The translations under genes and the position numbers were made by a program. Under the pieces are notes generated by a model. The model ran no database searches and was not told the DNA's origin. It saw nothing but the letters and a program-made list of their open reading frames with translations. From positions 7,461,496 to 7,525,495 of the forward strand of contig CM021319.1 of assembly GCA_010645155.1 (NCBI GenBank): a stretch of DNA of 64,000 bases, read 5' to 3'. Position 1 is the stretch's first letter. Each line of letters begins with the position of its first letter. Source of the stretch: Tigriopus japonicus. Its lineage: Eukaryota; Arthropoda; Copepoda; Harpacticoida; Harpacticidae. This document shows positions 11,771-23,665 of the stretch, in pieces.

Positions 11771-14700
11771 TTCGGCCAGTTAGTTACCCGCTCACTTACC
11801 CAAGTTGGTGGTATTGGCTCAACTCAAAGACAGAATCAAATCATCTTTGCCACTGTCGATGTTTTGAGCCCTCTCTTTTCACCTGATGAAAGAGTCCTGT
11901 TGGGTTTTGGCAGGACTCGCCTCAAGATGCGCGTTCCTTTCAACAATACCAGTCGCCTTCTAGTAGAGCACCAGCTTGGTTTGGCAGCCATTTATCATAC
12001 CATTCATAAATCAGGATATATATTGTATGCACACGCACCTTATCTCTTCTTTCAAGGGCTTGCCAACACACTCAAACAACAAAACCGGTGTAGGCAGAGC
12101 ACATCTTCAGTTGAGAGACCAACTGAAGAAGGGGACGATGGGAAATTCCGTACCTGGTTTTGAATTTGGGGCCTGCTATGACTCAGCTGATAACACTTAT
12201 GCTTTTAGGTAAAGAACCACTATGATTGCCATCAAGGTTGTCAATGTACATCTTCTATTTGACAATGTTCATATTAACGCTCTTCCGGACAAATACTAGT
12301 TGTGAAATGCACATGCATGGTATATTTCTATGCCAGCTCAAGAGTGTGCGATATGACAAATGCCTCCTTGTCAGAGCGCTCATCAATTCGCCTTCACCTC
12401 CATTCAACGTCCAATTGTGTTCATTGGCCAAAGGTAAGAATTATGCGACTTTTTCACCACTCGATTTTGCTTGCCCTCTTACCTAACAAAGTTCCTTCAC
12501 AATGAGTGTGTAGGATTTGACACCCTTTGATTCATTTTTATGGCCGATTTCTCTGAGCATGAATGAATCTGTGGCTTCAAGGCAGATTGAACACTACTCG
12601 TAGTATACTGTACGTAGTACTGAATGCAAGCAGAACTCGTTGGTGCCACTCCAAGGTGCTGAGTTAACAAAGTACACAATTTATTGACTGCCTGCTTTAT
12701 AGCATGTAAACATAGAACGATGTATTTGCCTCACCAAACTCCTCTAATTGACATCAAAAGCCCATTAATCCCGCCAACCCAGGAGAAAGGGCTTTTGTTA
12801 CATGGACTCAACACAATATTTATGAACCACCGGGTAACCACGGCAAGGGGTTTGATTTGAATTTCTTGACGAAGCGGCTTTTTATGATCTGTTTTAAGAT
12901 GTTCATTCCGATCGAGTGGGACGATTCTTTGTCCCAATGAACAAGCGACCAAAGGTCCGTCTGTCTGTAGCGGTTGTTGTCCCATTTACGCGGAACATCA
13001 AGCATCTTAATGGAAGTAGTTTCGGAATGTGTCCCCTGAGTCAATTGTTTCACCCGCTGAGGTGATATCCCAAGAGGTCCCTGAAGGGGCATTAAATCAA
13101 AATGAGTTCCTTCAACATCGTCCGCTCGCCTTCAGACCAAGTAATGTGGATCCGTTGTCTCCGGAACCGACATATTTGTCCCCAAACTCATCTATTCGAG
13201 CCATTCGCGTTCATGTATTTGTAGAAACTACAATCGAGATTTTTTTGGATGCTAACCTAGGTAACTTTATCCTAACGGATTGAATTCCAACCTAAAGAGA
13301 GTAGAGAGCTAGGCAAGAAAAAGAGAGAATGATCCATTCAGGTGTGAGGGTCTTTTTTTATTCGTTCGTCGCTTTATCTCGTAAACACAAGAACCACGAC
13401 GTCGAGTAGTAAGTGAGCGAAGTGCTGGTTCAACTGGTTCTGCTACGTAGCTTGCGAACCTTCATTGTGGAGTGGCTACCTGCGCTTTGAGTGGTGGTGA
13501 AGTGTGCAAAAATGCTATCTCTGAGAAAACCCTCCACCAATGGGAAAAAAGGAAAGGTATTTTGCACAAAGAAATGACTAAATTCATCCATTTTGAGGCG
13601 AGAGGGGCGGACAGACGGTTGGTTCGCGAAGGAGCTGAAAGGAAGACCAATACATGAAGTGTGGATCTCTCTGAAGGCAGCAGTTGTTGAACTGCCACCT
13701 TCTACGGTATTACTCGAGCCTAGCGAAAGGCATAGAACATTTTCACCATTCTGGTGGTATTGCTTACTGACGAGCTGGGTGTTGGGAATCTTATATCCTC
13801 TCACAGCTCGAGGATTGAATGCGAAAGGTCTTGAAAGCTGCTACCATCCTGGTTCTTGAAATGGTAGCACTACTAGCTCTACTACGACGTACCTCGATCG
13901 ACACTTTTGCAATTTGTTTTAACTGCGAGGCCTGAAAGAGCACATGGTAGAGGTGAAAGCAGTAGTTGGGAAATGGTTGAGTTTGAATGACAGCACCAAG
14001 GAGGAGACGAAAGAAACATTTGAACGTGCAAAAAGTAGTCATAAAGAAACCGCAGAAATGGGCTAAAATGGCTCATTTAACCAACCGTCAAAAATCATCA
14101 TTTGAAGAGGAATAGCTCTTTTTTGCGAGAATTCGAACTACCTTCCGCTACTCCGAATGATTTAAACCCGCCCATCTGACATTCTCCTCGTGCAATTACG
14201 TCAAAGTCTGACTCTTTTTTGTAAATGTTCCACTAGTTAACTCTTCCAACTCACTCGCGGCATCTTCAGTGAGAAGATGATTTCGTGGAAATCCCACTGG
14301 TTTAAAAGCTTCATCTGGGTGGTTGGTAAAGTCCCAATCAAAATGCATCCATATGCTCTCAATAGAAATGGAAGAAGGGTGCGTTACGTTTGATAGGACG
14401 ATAACAACAACAACAATAACGGGAGGGCAAGAGGGTTTTGGAAACGCTGACGCTTGCATTCCTCTCTGGCCATTTTCTGAAGAAGGCAATGTGCGCTCTT
14501 GAGCAATCGGCTGGTGTTGGTGGAACCATTCCAGCAACCCTCCATTTCCAACCCTACTATTCTGGCTAAAAAGATTTTGTCCCCCTTCAATGCTGTCTGC
14601 ATGCCACAAGGGCCGTTTACTTACACATATCAAGAGGAGCTATTCCGAAAGAATCTCCATCTCTCGCCATTCTTAATTCCAATACCCTTCTTTCACAACT

Positions 14701-16675
14701 GTACAAGTACTAGAGTATGTATTGAACAAACGTAGCCAAAAAGGCGTCAAAGAACTTGATGAAGCAAAGTATCACCATTGTGATGATGTCATTCAAGTTG
14801 GGTCATATGATGATTCTAATTACTACGTAGTGACTAAGATTTAACGAGAACGGGGCAATATTCCTTGGTTCTGGTTCCTGTGGAGCCTATCAGTTTCGAA
14901 AAATTGAAAACCGGTAAGTAGAGAGTGTTTGAAGGGTCGATTTGTTTTCTATCTGCGGTACTTTTACATACAGCAATCTTGTGCATCTTTCTCCGCCAAG
15001 AACTCTTCTTCTGGTCCTTGGTTGTCGTAATACATGTGGCTCAATAGATGGAGAGGGTATAAGTACTGAAGAAGTGGAGGAAGGAGCGAAGAAGAAGATC
15101 TAGACAGACATGAGCCTCTCTTGCTAGCCATGGCCAACAACATTGAGAAGGAGGAGAAGAAGACGAAGAAGATGGAGGATTGGGGGTATGGTGGTGGGTT
15201 GGAGTCTTGGTCTGGTCTTACGGACTGCATAGAAATGGCCTCATCAAAATTTGTCGTCAGATAGGGGGTTTGAACACAGAGGAAGAAAGAAAGACGAAGA
15301 CGAGGAGCAAGCAACCCAAAGGGAACACTGACTGCATGTCCTTTCACAGAGCATCCCCCGACTACGTAATAGTACATACGTATCCGTGGAACCATCTAGC
15401 CCAACTGAGCTGGGTAGTGCGAAATCGTAGAGGGTCTCCTTGGAACATACTACATACGTACAGCCAGTCGTCCTCATTTTCGTTTTCCTTCATCCTCATC
15501 CTCATCCTCCTTCTTCTCAGGAGAACCAGACTGAATCAAGAGAACTGAGGAGCTGGCTAAAGGATACTTCAGAGACGATCGTTTAAAACTAAGACCGTTT
15601 AGGACAGGAAAACTTTCAGGATATGCAATTCTCAGAGATTTGGAATCTTATAATCAAAATAAGCAAGTCTCAGACTACTGCGGGACTCAAATCGACTACC
15701 CCACCTACTCAAAAGTTGACTGTCCTCACGTCATCAGCAAGACAATTAACTGAGCTTTAAGTATGAACTTGATCATTGACTCACTCACTCTAAATCTGAT
15801 CAGCTTGTTCAAACATGAAAGTTGGAAAGTGAAAAGTTCTGCATTGAGAAACAAAATCTGTTTTTGTCTCTCAAATAAATCACTTATTTCCCCGTATAAA
15901 TCATGGTTGTCGTCGCAAACCATTAAGTGCTTTCTTTGTAAATATTGCACCGGAGCGAATTAATTAATCAATCGCTTCAAAACAGTCTTCTCCAGAAGTC
16001 AATATCCATACTAATACTTTGTTTGAGGGTAGCTCATGCGAGAACCAAAATATCCACGCCTTGAAACGAACTCGTTACCTTGGTGTACAATGTGTAAGTT
16101 TTCGTGTGCTAGGTGATTGGTAGTTGGTATGATCCATAATATCCCAGTACTGAGTGAGTAGGCTCTGAACCTCCTCTCAAATTGCTTGGCAAAGGTGGTA
16201 TGCAAAAGCCGGTGAACATCCATTTATCACTTTTTGCTCCATCAGGAACCAACCCGATGGGAAACAGTCGTCAAACTTGAGCAAAAACACTTCCATCATG
16301 GCCTAATGATTATGACAACTGTGACGACGCTCTTGAATGGCTGGCTCATGGACGTGCTCTACCCCGCTCTATGTAGTAATGCTATGTCTGTTGTTGTAGT
16401 TGTTAATGTTAGGCCGTGTTCTGTGAAGTCACATTCATTTGCACTTTTTCTATCAAAAGCAAGAAACCCACGGCCGATAATTGTTTCAAACCGATCATAA
16501 ATCAAGAGCTTCGAGTTCCCCAGATTGCTTCCAATGGCCTAGGGGTTCTCAGGTATTGTGATATTCGTTCATTGTCACTTAAATCAATGTCAAACGCAAT
16601 CAAGGTGATGGAACACGTAATTGTAAAAGTACAACAATGTTTAGAGGCCAAAAGGCCCAATGAAGGCTGAAATAT

Positions 16676-16740
16676 GCCGTGGCTAGTACACAGAGTTTCC
16701 TATCGTGAGGGAGGTCCGAGGTTCGATTCTTCTCCCCGAA
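16676..16740 (+). pseudogene. Decayed tRNA-like sequence, possible SINE head
   Basis: It contains a candidate Pol III A box (GTGGCTAGTACACAG) and a B box (GAGGTTCGATTC) about 30 bp apart, the spacing expected inside a tRNA. The acceptor, anticodon and T stems pair poorly, so it is not a functional tRNA; a tRNA-derived SINE relic is more likely. It lies just left of the hAT-type element at 16,771. The call rests on motif recognition only. Confidence 0.35.
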
Positions 16741-16762
16741 CTTTCTCAAGCAAACTTTTAGA

Positions 16763-16977
16763 CGCTAATACAGGGGTGTGCAAACTTATTTAGCAATGGG
16801 CCAAATTGGCCAGACCGTTGGCCACACCATCCAAAACGGCTAATAATGAAATGTGACCTTTCACCGGTCATGCTAAAAATCATGCTGCGGGCCACATTCT
16901 ATTGAAAATGACAGACCCTCTCGCGGGCCACGCGAAATCAGCTCGCGGGCCAAGGTTTGCACACCCTTGCTCTAATA
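16763..16977. mobile_element. hAT-type miniature transposon (MITE) with 8-bp target duplication
   Basis: The element proper spans 16,771-16,969 (199 bp). Its terminal inverted repeats are CAGGGGTGTGCAAAC at the left and GTTTGCACACCCTTG at the right, with one mismatch in 15. The flanking octamers CGCTAATA and CTCTAATA match at 7 of 8 positions, as expected of an 8-bp hAT target duplication. Internal GGGCCAC and GCGGGCCA motifs are common in non-autonomous hAT (Charlie-like) elements. It has no transposase frame, so it would be mobilised in trans. Confidence 0.85.
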
Positions 16978-18759
16978 CATACCCACAGACAACGAACCAA
17001 CGAGAATGCCTATCAAAAAAACTGAATGATGTGAAGGCTGGGTTCACTGGTTGGGTGAGGCTCAAACCTCCAACCTAAGTACCCAGAACCTAGTGAATGG
17101 TGAGGGGTGAAAGCAAGCACATCCTTCTCTGGAAACCCAGGGTGGGTTTCCAGATTCATTGTATTTCCAGAGCATTGTACTTCCGGAACAATGTGACTTA
17201 ATCGTTTCGTTTTCTCAATGTTCACGTTACATTAATTGAGGAACACCCTGTTTGGGGTTTTTTAGAAAATTGGGATTGTGGAGCAAAAATGTATCATTGA
17301 TTGATCTTTGTACAGGAACGTATTCTGTCCCAAAGTTAGAAGTCCGGCTTGATTATAACGCTTATTTAACTTTTCTTTCTTGGACACAAGGTGTCTGCAA
17401 AATATTTTTACCTAAATTGTCTCACCCGAGAATAGTAGATCTACTTTCGTAGAGCTCAAACAAAAATGACAGCCAAAAAAATCCTGTTGCCTTTGAATGG
17501 TGCTATGTAACAATAATATGAACATGGCAAAATATTATCAAAAAGGAACTGAGTTTGAAAAACTCTTATGACAACGACAATCACTTCAGAGACTGAATTG
17601 GCAAAATAGTTTCCAAGATACCCACACCCAGTTAAAATAACGAATTTCTAAGAAATAAGTCAAGCTTTGTTCAAAGATGAGTACAGGAACACTTGATTTT
17701 AGAAAAACTTTTGATTTAAGAAAACTTTTGTCTCTGTCGAAATTTACTTTCAACGTATGGAGTCCCTTGAAAGAGCAACACTCGATCCAAGAATACTGTA
17801 TGTAAATGCTGATGCTTGGCGGACAATATCTTTATGTCAAACATCTAATTATTTGGATCTTTTTTTAGACCTTTTTTGTAACTATTTGCACCTTTTTTAT
17901 TTTAGACCTCTTTGGTTTCAGAGCTCAGCCTTTTATTATCTCTCACTTATCCAGTTCAGATTTGCTTTTTTAATTGCAAGCGAGCTTTCGCTGGGAACCG
18001 CAAAAATAAATTTTCAAGAAAAATATTAAAGATAATACTTTCCAGGGTTTTTGGAAGTATCCCTATGTGTTGACTTTCGTTTCAGTTATTTTCGCCTTTA
18101 AATTTGTGAACATAAGTTTAACAAGTGTAATGGAAAAGGGCCTCGTTTATAACTTGCTTATCTCACTTTTTAATCCACCCTTTTATACCTTATTACAGCG
18201 ATTTATAAAAGTATAAAAAGATTCACCTTTGAGTTACCGGGGTTTTCGAATAATTTTCATCAATCCCTCATGTACTATAACTTCATTTGTGAACATGTTG
18301 TATTTCACTTTCTGAACATAGGTGTGTAGGTGAGTTGTTAAGGGCAGTTGGAGGGACACTCAATTATGAGCACAAAACAACACACCTTAGGTGTCCTGTT
18401 CTTCCTAAGCGAAATCTTTGGCTTTACTCTGTCATCACTCTTTTTTTTTTATAAAACAGCGATGACGTAGTTAAACTTAAATAGACTCGAAACATAAGGA
18501 AAAATGAAATTCAAGATCTAAGCCTCAATATATTTAACAAGTTAGAGGATTAGTATAGCTCTAAAATCAACAGAATTTGCCAATTTTGCCGCCATCCAGT
18601 AACGGATTTTTAAATTCGATTGAGTGGCTTTACGTGGCTTAATTTTGGAATACTCTGTTTCTCAAATATATGCGAAAATATGCAAACCAAAATGTAAGAT
18701 AAAACATGAAGCACATGATAATCCAAAATCTAAAAATAGAGTCAGATTAGAAGTCCTTG

Positions 18760-18863
18760 AGTATACTCTCAGATTATCGGTTGTATTGAAAGGCAGTTAA
18801 TAGGCCAAGAGTGTATATCCCCCCCGTCCATTTGTCTGCCTTGATTTGGGTACGCTCTAAAAT
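18760..18863. mobile_element. Diverged relative of the 477-623 hairpin element
   Basis: The right end (18,824-18,863) reads CCGTCCATTTGTCTGCCTTG, then ATTTGGGTACGCTCTAAAA. This aligns with the right end of the left-edge element (CCGTTAATCTGACTTG, then ATTATGGTATACTCTAAAA). GAGTATACTCTCAGATTATC at the left (from about 18,760) echoes its left arm. It is strongly diverged and its limits are approximate. Confidence 0.45.
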
Positions 18864-21800
18864 ATAATTCATCTTTTGTACCCCATAAATTCATTTAAAA
18901 GCCATCAACAACTCATCTTCTATTTAGCTAAAAATATGACGATTTAAATACTGATCCGTATTAAAATGTCGAGTGTTTTACCACACAAATATAAACAAAC
19001 AAGTGAAATCAAATACGATCTCCTAAGTTCAAACAGTCTGATGGAATAGAAGCCCATAAAATGTACATTTTTCATCAAGCATGACAATGAACATAACGAA
19101 AAACTGGGTATCACTATTAATTGCAATCCAACTTCTTCTCCCCTTTTTGAAGCACCTTTAAAGTTCAGCCCTTCGACTACGTAACTTTGTCCATGTGTGC
19201 CAACGTGTGTATGTGTGTGTAATGTATGTGCGATCTCAGCGACGAATGAAAGGGTGACAAAAAGTGTCTCATTGATGGTAGTTCCTGGGCTCCTCCGTAA
19301 GCGCCTCTTGATATGTTTGTGTGTGAGTGAGGCAGAAAGAAATAGACTGACTGGTTCACTCACTCAGTGGGCTTGTGAGCAAGCCAGTCATGCAGACTTT
19401 TGCCATTTAGGTTCTCGAAGTGCCATGGAGGTGCCGTGGAAACGGAAGACGGAAAATTGTTGCAAAAAATTCCTAATCACTATCAAATCGAGGAATAATA
19501 ATACTCCTCAGTAGAGACGGCTGAAGTGGTCTGGAACATTGTGTGGCTACCGATGATTGTTGCATTTTTTGCCGCCTTTCCGTATTATGACGCCCGAGAA
19601 CGAACCAAAATGGGATGGCCATCATGCCTGGAGACGAAAACAGCCAGTTCATTCGGATATCGACATTCGAATTCAACTTTAGATATAAACGTTCGAAATG
19701 TTTGGCACGATGGACTTTTCACCACGAACCCTCATGGGTTGGTTGGGTCATATTGTGAAGAAAGGTGGCAATCCTCGTCTCTCAATCCCAATCCCCCCTT
19801 CTCTTTTTCTTTCTCTCCTTCCTTCTTTCCTCGAGATTGCATTCCCAAAATATATGGTATACTGTCCATATAAATATACGAAAGCGAGACGAGATCGTAC
19901 AGTAGTTGTACACATGAGGGCTCGTATGGAATACAAAACGTCACATTTACTGGTGGCAACGAAACATTTTCATCTCATGGCTGGAACAACGAACGAATGA
20001 ATGAGCCCACCAACGAAAATCTAAGTGAGAAAAAGCGCCTGGTACTATACTCGCAACTTCCTTGGAGCTGTTCCATTTTGGCCACATTTCTTTTTGAAAA
20101 AAAACAGAGTCGCAACAAGCACGAATTGCCTTTGCCTCCTCGTCCTTCTCGTACCATCATCCATGAAGAAACCATTGGTATACACTACGCTATTACGAAC
20201 GTATCCTACCAGCACCCCAGACTGAATGGTCTTGCTCGGGATGGTGGTGGTGGTGGTAGTGGTCTCTCTCTTATCCTCCATAGAGCATTGAATCGTTGCT
20301 AGATGGCCCGTACGACGACTTTTTGTCCTTGCTTTAACGGCCCCATCAACCATTACATCGAAGCTTGAGAAAATGGAACAAAGTTCTTGGGGTCCACTGG
20401 GTGTACATACTGACACACTAGCGTTCCCTACCACTTCGTACATTCTGTAGTAGCAAATACCCTTTTCCCTTCTCGGTCTCATCCTCTTCTTTCACAACCA
20501 CATTGCCCTCACCCACCCACATGCCCACGAAGTACTTACTATACGCGTGTATCTCGAGTAAGCCATGACTTACGTACTTATTCAACCTCTGTCACATACC
20601 ATTGCATACAATGGAGCATCAAATAGAGCTAGCTCAAGTGGAACCGAACCATTTAGAGGCATCGAAATGCGAGAGACAACCTTTATGTTCTGATCTGATT
20701 GGCAATCACGGGGTGAAGGTTCAGAAAAGAGGGACGAACACCATTGACACTTGTTGTTTAGCAAACTGTGGTCTCCATTACTCATAGTTTAATTAACCAT
20801 GAATGTCACATTGACGCATCGAACTCAAGTGTATGTCGGATATTTCAGGCAAATGTGCTAGTTGCCATTTTTATGGGATTTTTCTTTTGTCACGCAAACG
20901 CTATTTTCGGTTTTGTTCCACCAATAGGCGATAAAAAGTGGATCCAAAATTCAGGAAGGAAGAATCAGAACGGTCGTTTGTCAAAGGCTATTGCTCCACA
21001 TCAAGCCTTCAAAACTGTCAAACTAAAGACCATCAGCCACCCTTTTTTAAAGATTTCAATATACAATATGTATGATAAAAGGCAGGGAAAAGAGCCGAAA
21101 ACACATTTGGCTTCACTAGGAACAACGTACTCCCAGACTTTGGTAATGCTGTGCTTGCGTGCAACTTGTGTATGAGTGCCAATGTTCCATTGTCGACAGA
21201 CCCCCTTGGCACCCGAAATAACAACAACAACTAACGCTACCATTTCCTCAAAGCACTACTAGTCTTGTATGTAGTACTTCTCCTCCATTCTTTCCTGCTT
21301 CTACTGCCACTACTTCATACTTCTAGACTGTACTTTAAGAATGTACCGACAGCATAGACTAGTGTGCTTTTAGTGCCGAAGGGACGGGAAATAATTTTCC
21401 ATGAGAACGACTTTATGCATATTTTGGCTATGAAGAATAAACTTTTGCTCTCGTTTTTTCACATTTATACCAAGGCCAGTGCAATAAATGAGGAGCAAAC
21501 ACCCTCTCACTCACCCAGTATTCTGTGTGTAAGTCACTCACTCAGAGAAACATTTGTATCCCATCGGGAAAGGGTGGAAGATCCTCCTCCAGAGCGAGTT
21601 GTCACCGAGGATGAATGATAAAGTGAGAACTGAGCGATTGAAGTCCTGTTTTGAGTCAAATATAACGCCGTCAGAAGTGAGTTGCTCGACCAAGAAAATG
21701 GGCTTTGCGAAGTCGGCCTATTATTGTTGGAGTGTGTTGATGTTGCCATTATTATGAGACCCCCTTCATCCAAAAGCAGAAGAACAAGGCATCAACGTCC

Positions 21801-23646
21801 CCCCCCCCCTTCCTTCTCATTTCAGTCATACATTAAAGGCGTGGGGAATAATGGTGGTGGTAAGGAGTTCTTCTGTTTTGAAATGTCGTTCATTCCTTTG
21901 TTTTATTTTTTGCTTTATTGCTTTTTGCGCGTTCCTTCCAGCTTTAACTGCATGATGGCAATGGGAAAAAGAGTCTGTCTGTGTGTGGTGTATGGCATAG
22001 CTACAGTATTAGAAGAAGCCGTTCTTTCAGTCGGCTTTGTGTGTCTCCAACAACGGCTTATGATTTCTATGGTTGGAGAACTCGGTGCGTAACAACATTG
22101 CCGAAAGCGATGATAAGAATCATGACGATGATGACAGGCCGGTTTTCTGAAATTTATTTAATTGATCAATCGGTTGTTAAGTTGGTGAAATGATTGAATG
22201 CCGCAAGCTCAAATCAAATAAAGACAATTGCGGAATGTTTTTAGAGAATGTACACTTTTGAAAAGTCAAACTCTTGAAGGACTTCAGTTTCAATAAGTTG
22301 TCCATACCCGCATTAGGAAATCACAGCAAGGTACAGTTCACAAAAAGCCCGTTGGATAACGATGATCTAGGCCCTTATTTCGAACTAGAGCGACATTTAC
22401 TATTTTCTTCCTTTCTTTCTTGTACGTTTCATGGCAAAGGGGTGACTCTGATGATATATGTATGTCGGGACGGAATAATAGGTCGTAAAATTGTCAAATT
22501 TATTAAGGACATTTATTGTCGGCTTGCCAAAATTGATTCGAAAGCAGTGGCACGCGCAAAAACGGACCGGGAGTGCCCAGCGAAGTAAAGGGCTAAATTG
22601 CAATGTCCAAACAAAGAAACGAGCTGACTGAGAGGTTATTAGAGAGCGGTCGAGAACATTCAGAGCCCATTGGCTAGATTGCAAATATAACGTAGAACTC
22701 ACATTTAAAGGGATTATTACGATGATGTTTTTTCTGGCCTAGTTATGAAAATGAGGGATGGCCAAAGAAGAAAATGCCAATGTGGAATATTATTAACTTA
22801 GAAGGGGTTCACTCCAATTGAATCTATGATTGTCATTCCTTTTTGCGGGCATTCAATCAAATTGCTACATCGTTAAATTGCTTCAAAAGGTCGATAAACA
22901 AGTCATAACATGCTTACTAATAGCAAAGCAACTCATTACTGTCATGGCAGGTTAGAAGAGCGAATGACCCTCGTCTGTTTGAGCCGTTCTCAATTGGCAA
23001 GCTCTTTGTTTGAGTGCTTTGATTTTGAGATTAACATTCTGTCCCATGGGACAAAGAGAAATGGTTCCGTCGTGGATGGTCGAGCATTTCATGCCCATGC
23101 ATCGACTATTTGCTCCATTGCGAGTCTCTTTCTTTCTTTCTTTCCGTCTCGTCTCAAATCTGTTCCTCCATCCATTCATTGATATACGGAAAAGGCCTTA
23201 TTTCCTACTTCCATTTTGCCAACAAATTCAATGCCCTTGGTTGTTGGCTCAACCCGTTCCCTCAGTATGGACGTAGCTGGCTCGTTTTAGATGTCTGTGG
23301 TGTTGGTGGTGGCGGCCTTCGAAAGGCTGGAGGCCCAAACCATCCTTTCAATGTACATGTACGTACTGTAAGTAGGAAGGAAGGAGCAGTGTGCAACTGC
23401 TTTTAATGCTTTGACTTGTCCTTTGAATCTTCTCTCAAGAGAATTAATGGATCGCGAATCTTCGGCCATCTTGCAAGCCCATTTCTGCTTCTTCTTCTTG
23501 TGTGCTTGCCACTGAACTTTGCTCTAGCGGCCCTCACATCCAAAACTACCCATCTAACCATTCACCCAAGGCACTTCTTCACGTCTTCAGAATGTTCGCA
23601 GAAATACACAGCTCTTCAGGACGAATAGCGTGAACATTGAAGTCGT

Positions 23647-23665
23647 GTTCGTTCGTTCGTTCGTT
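23647..23665. repeat. (TTCG)n repeat
   Basis: Almost five TTCG units, the same unit as at 11,544. Confidence 0.75.

Larger units (their letters stand above)
8691..16670. other. Microsatellite-rich non-coding interval
   Basis: This is more GC-rich than the flanks and dense in tri- and tetranucleotide tracts: GGT, GGAT, ACTC, TTCG and CAGT, with scattered GTAC/TACGTA palindromes. Open frames of 60-155 codons overlap these tracts, switch composition abruptly and lack splice-site partners or family resemblance, so I do not call genes. A purine-rich GAGA stretch near 11,330-11,400 could mark open chromatin or a promoter, but no transcript evidence is visible. Confidence 0.5.

Noticed and set aside
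11696..12163. 155-codon plus-strand frame
   Set aside because: It starts in a CAGT/CACT repeat and has abrupt composition changes and no recognisable domain.
12731..13283. Overlapping frames on both strands that vaguely recalled a retroelement polyprotein
   Set aside because: No catalytic motif (reverse transcriptase, integrase, protease) could be identified and no terminal repeats were seen.
14196..14633. 145-codon minus-strand frame
   Set aside because: A Val/Leu run comes from a CAA/GTT repeat; no domain, no matching splice sites.
17240..17410. ACACCCTGT / ACAAGGTGT words that resemble mariner ends
   Set aside because: The two words pair poorly, no TA duplication is present at both ends and spacing is not convincing.
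20045..20482. 145-codon minus-strand frame with a Thr run
   Set aside because: The Thr run is translated from a GGT microsatellite; opposite-strand frames of similar length exist and no motif is seen.
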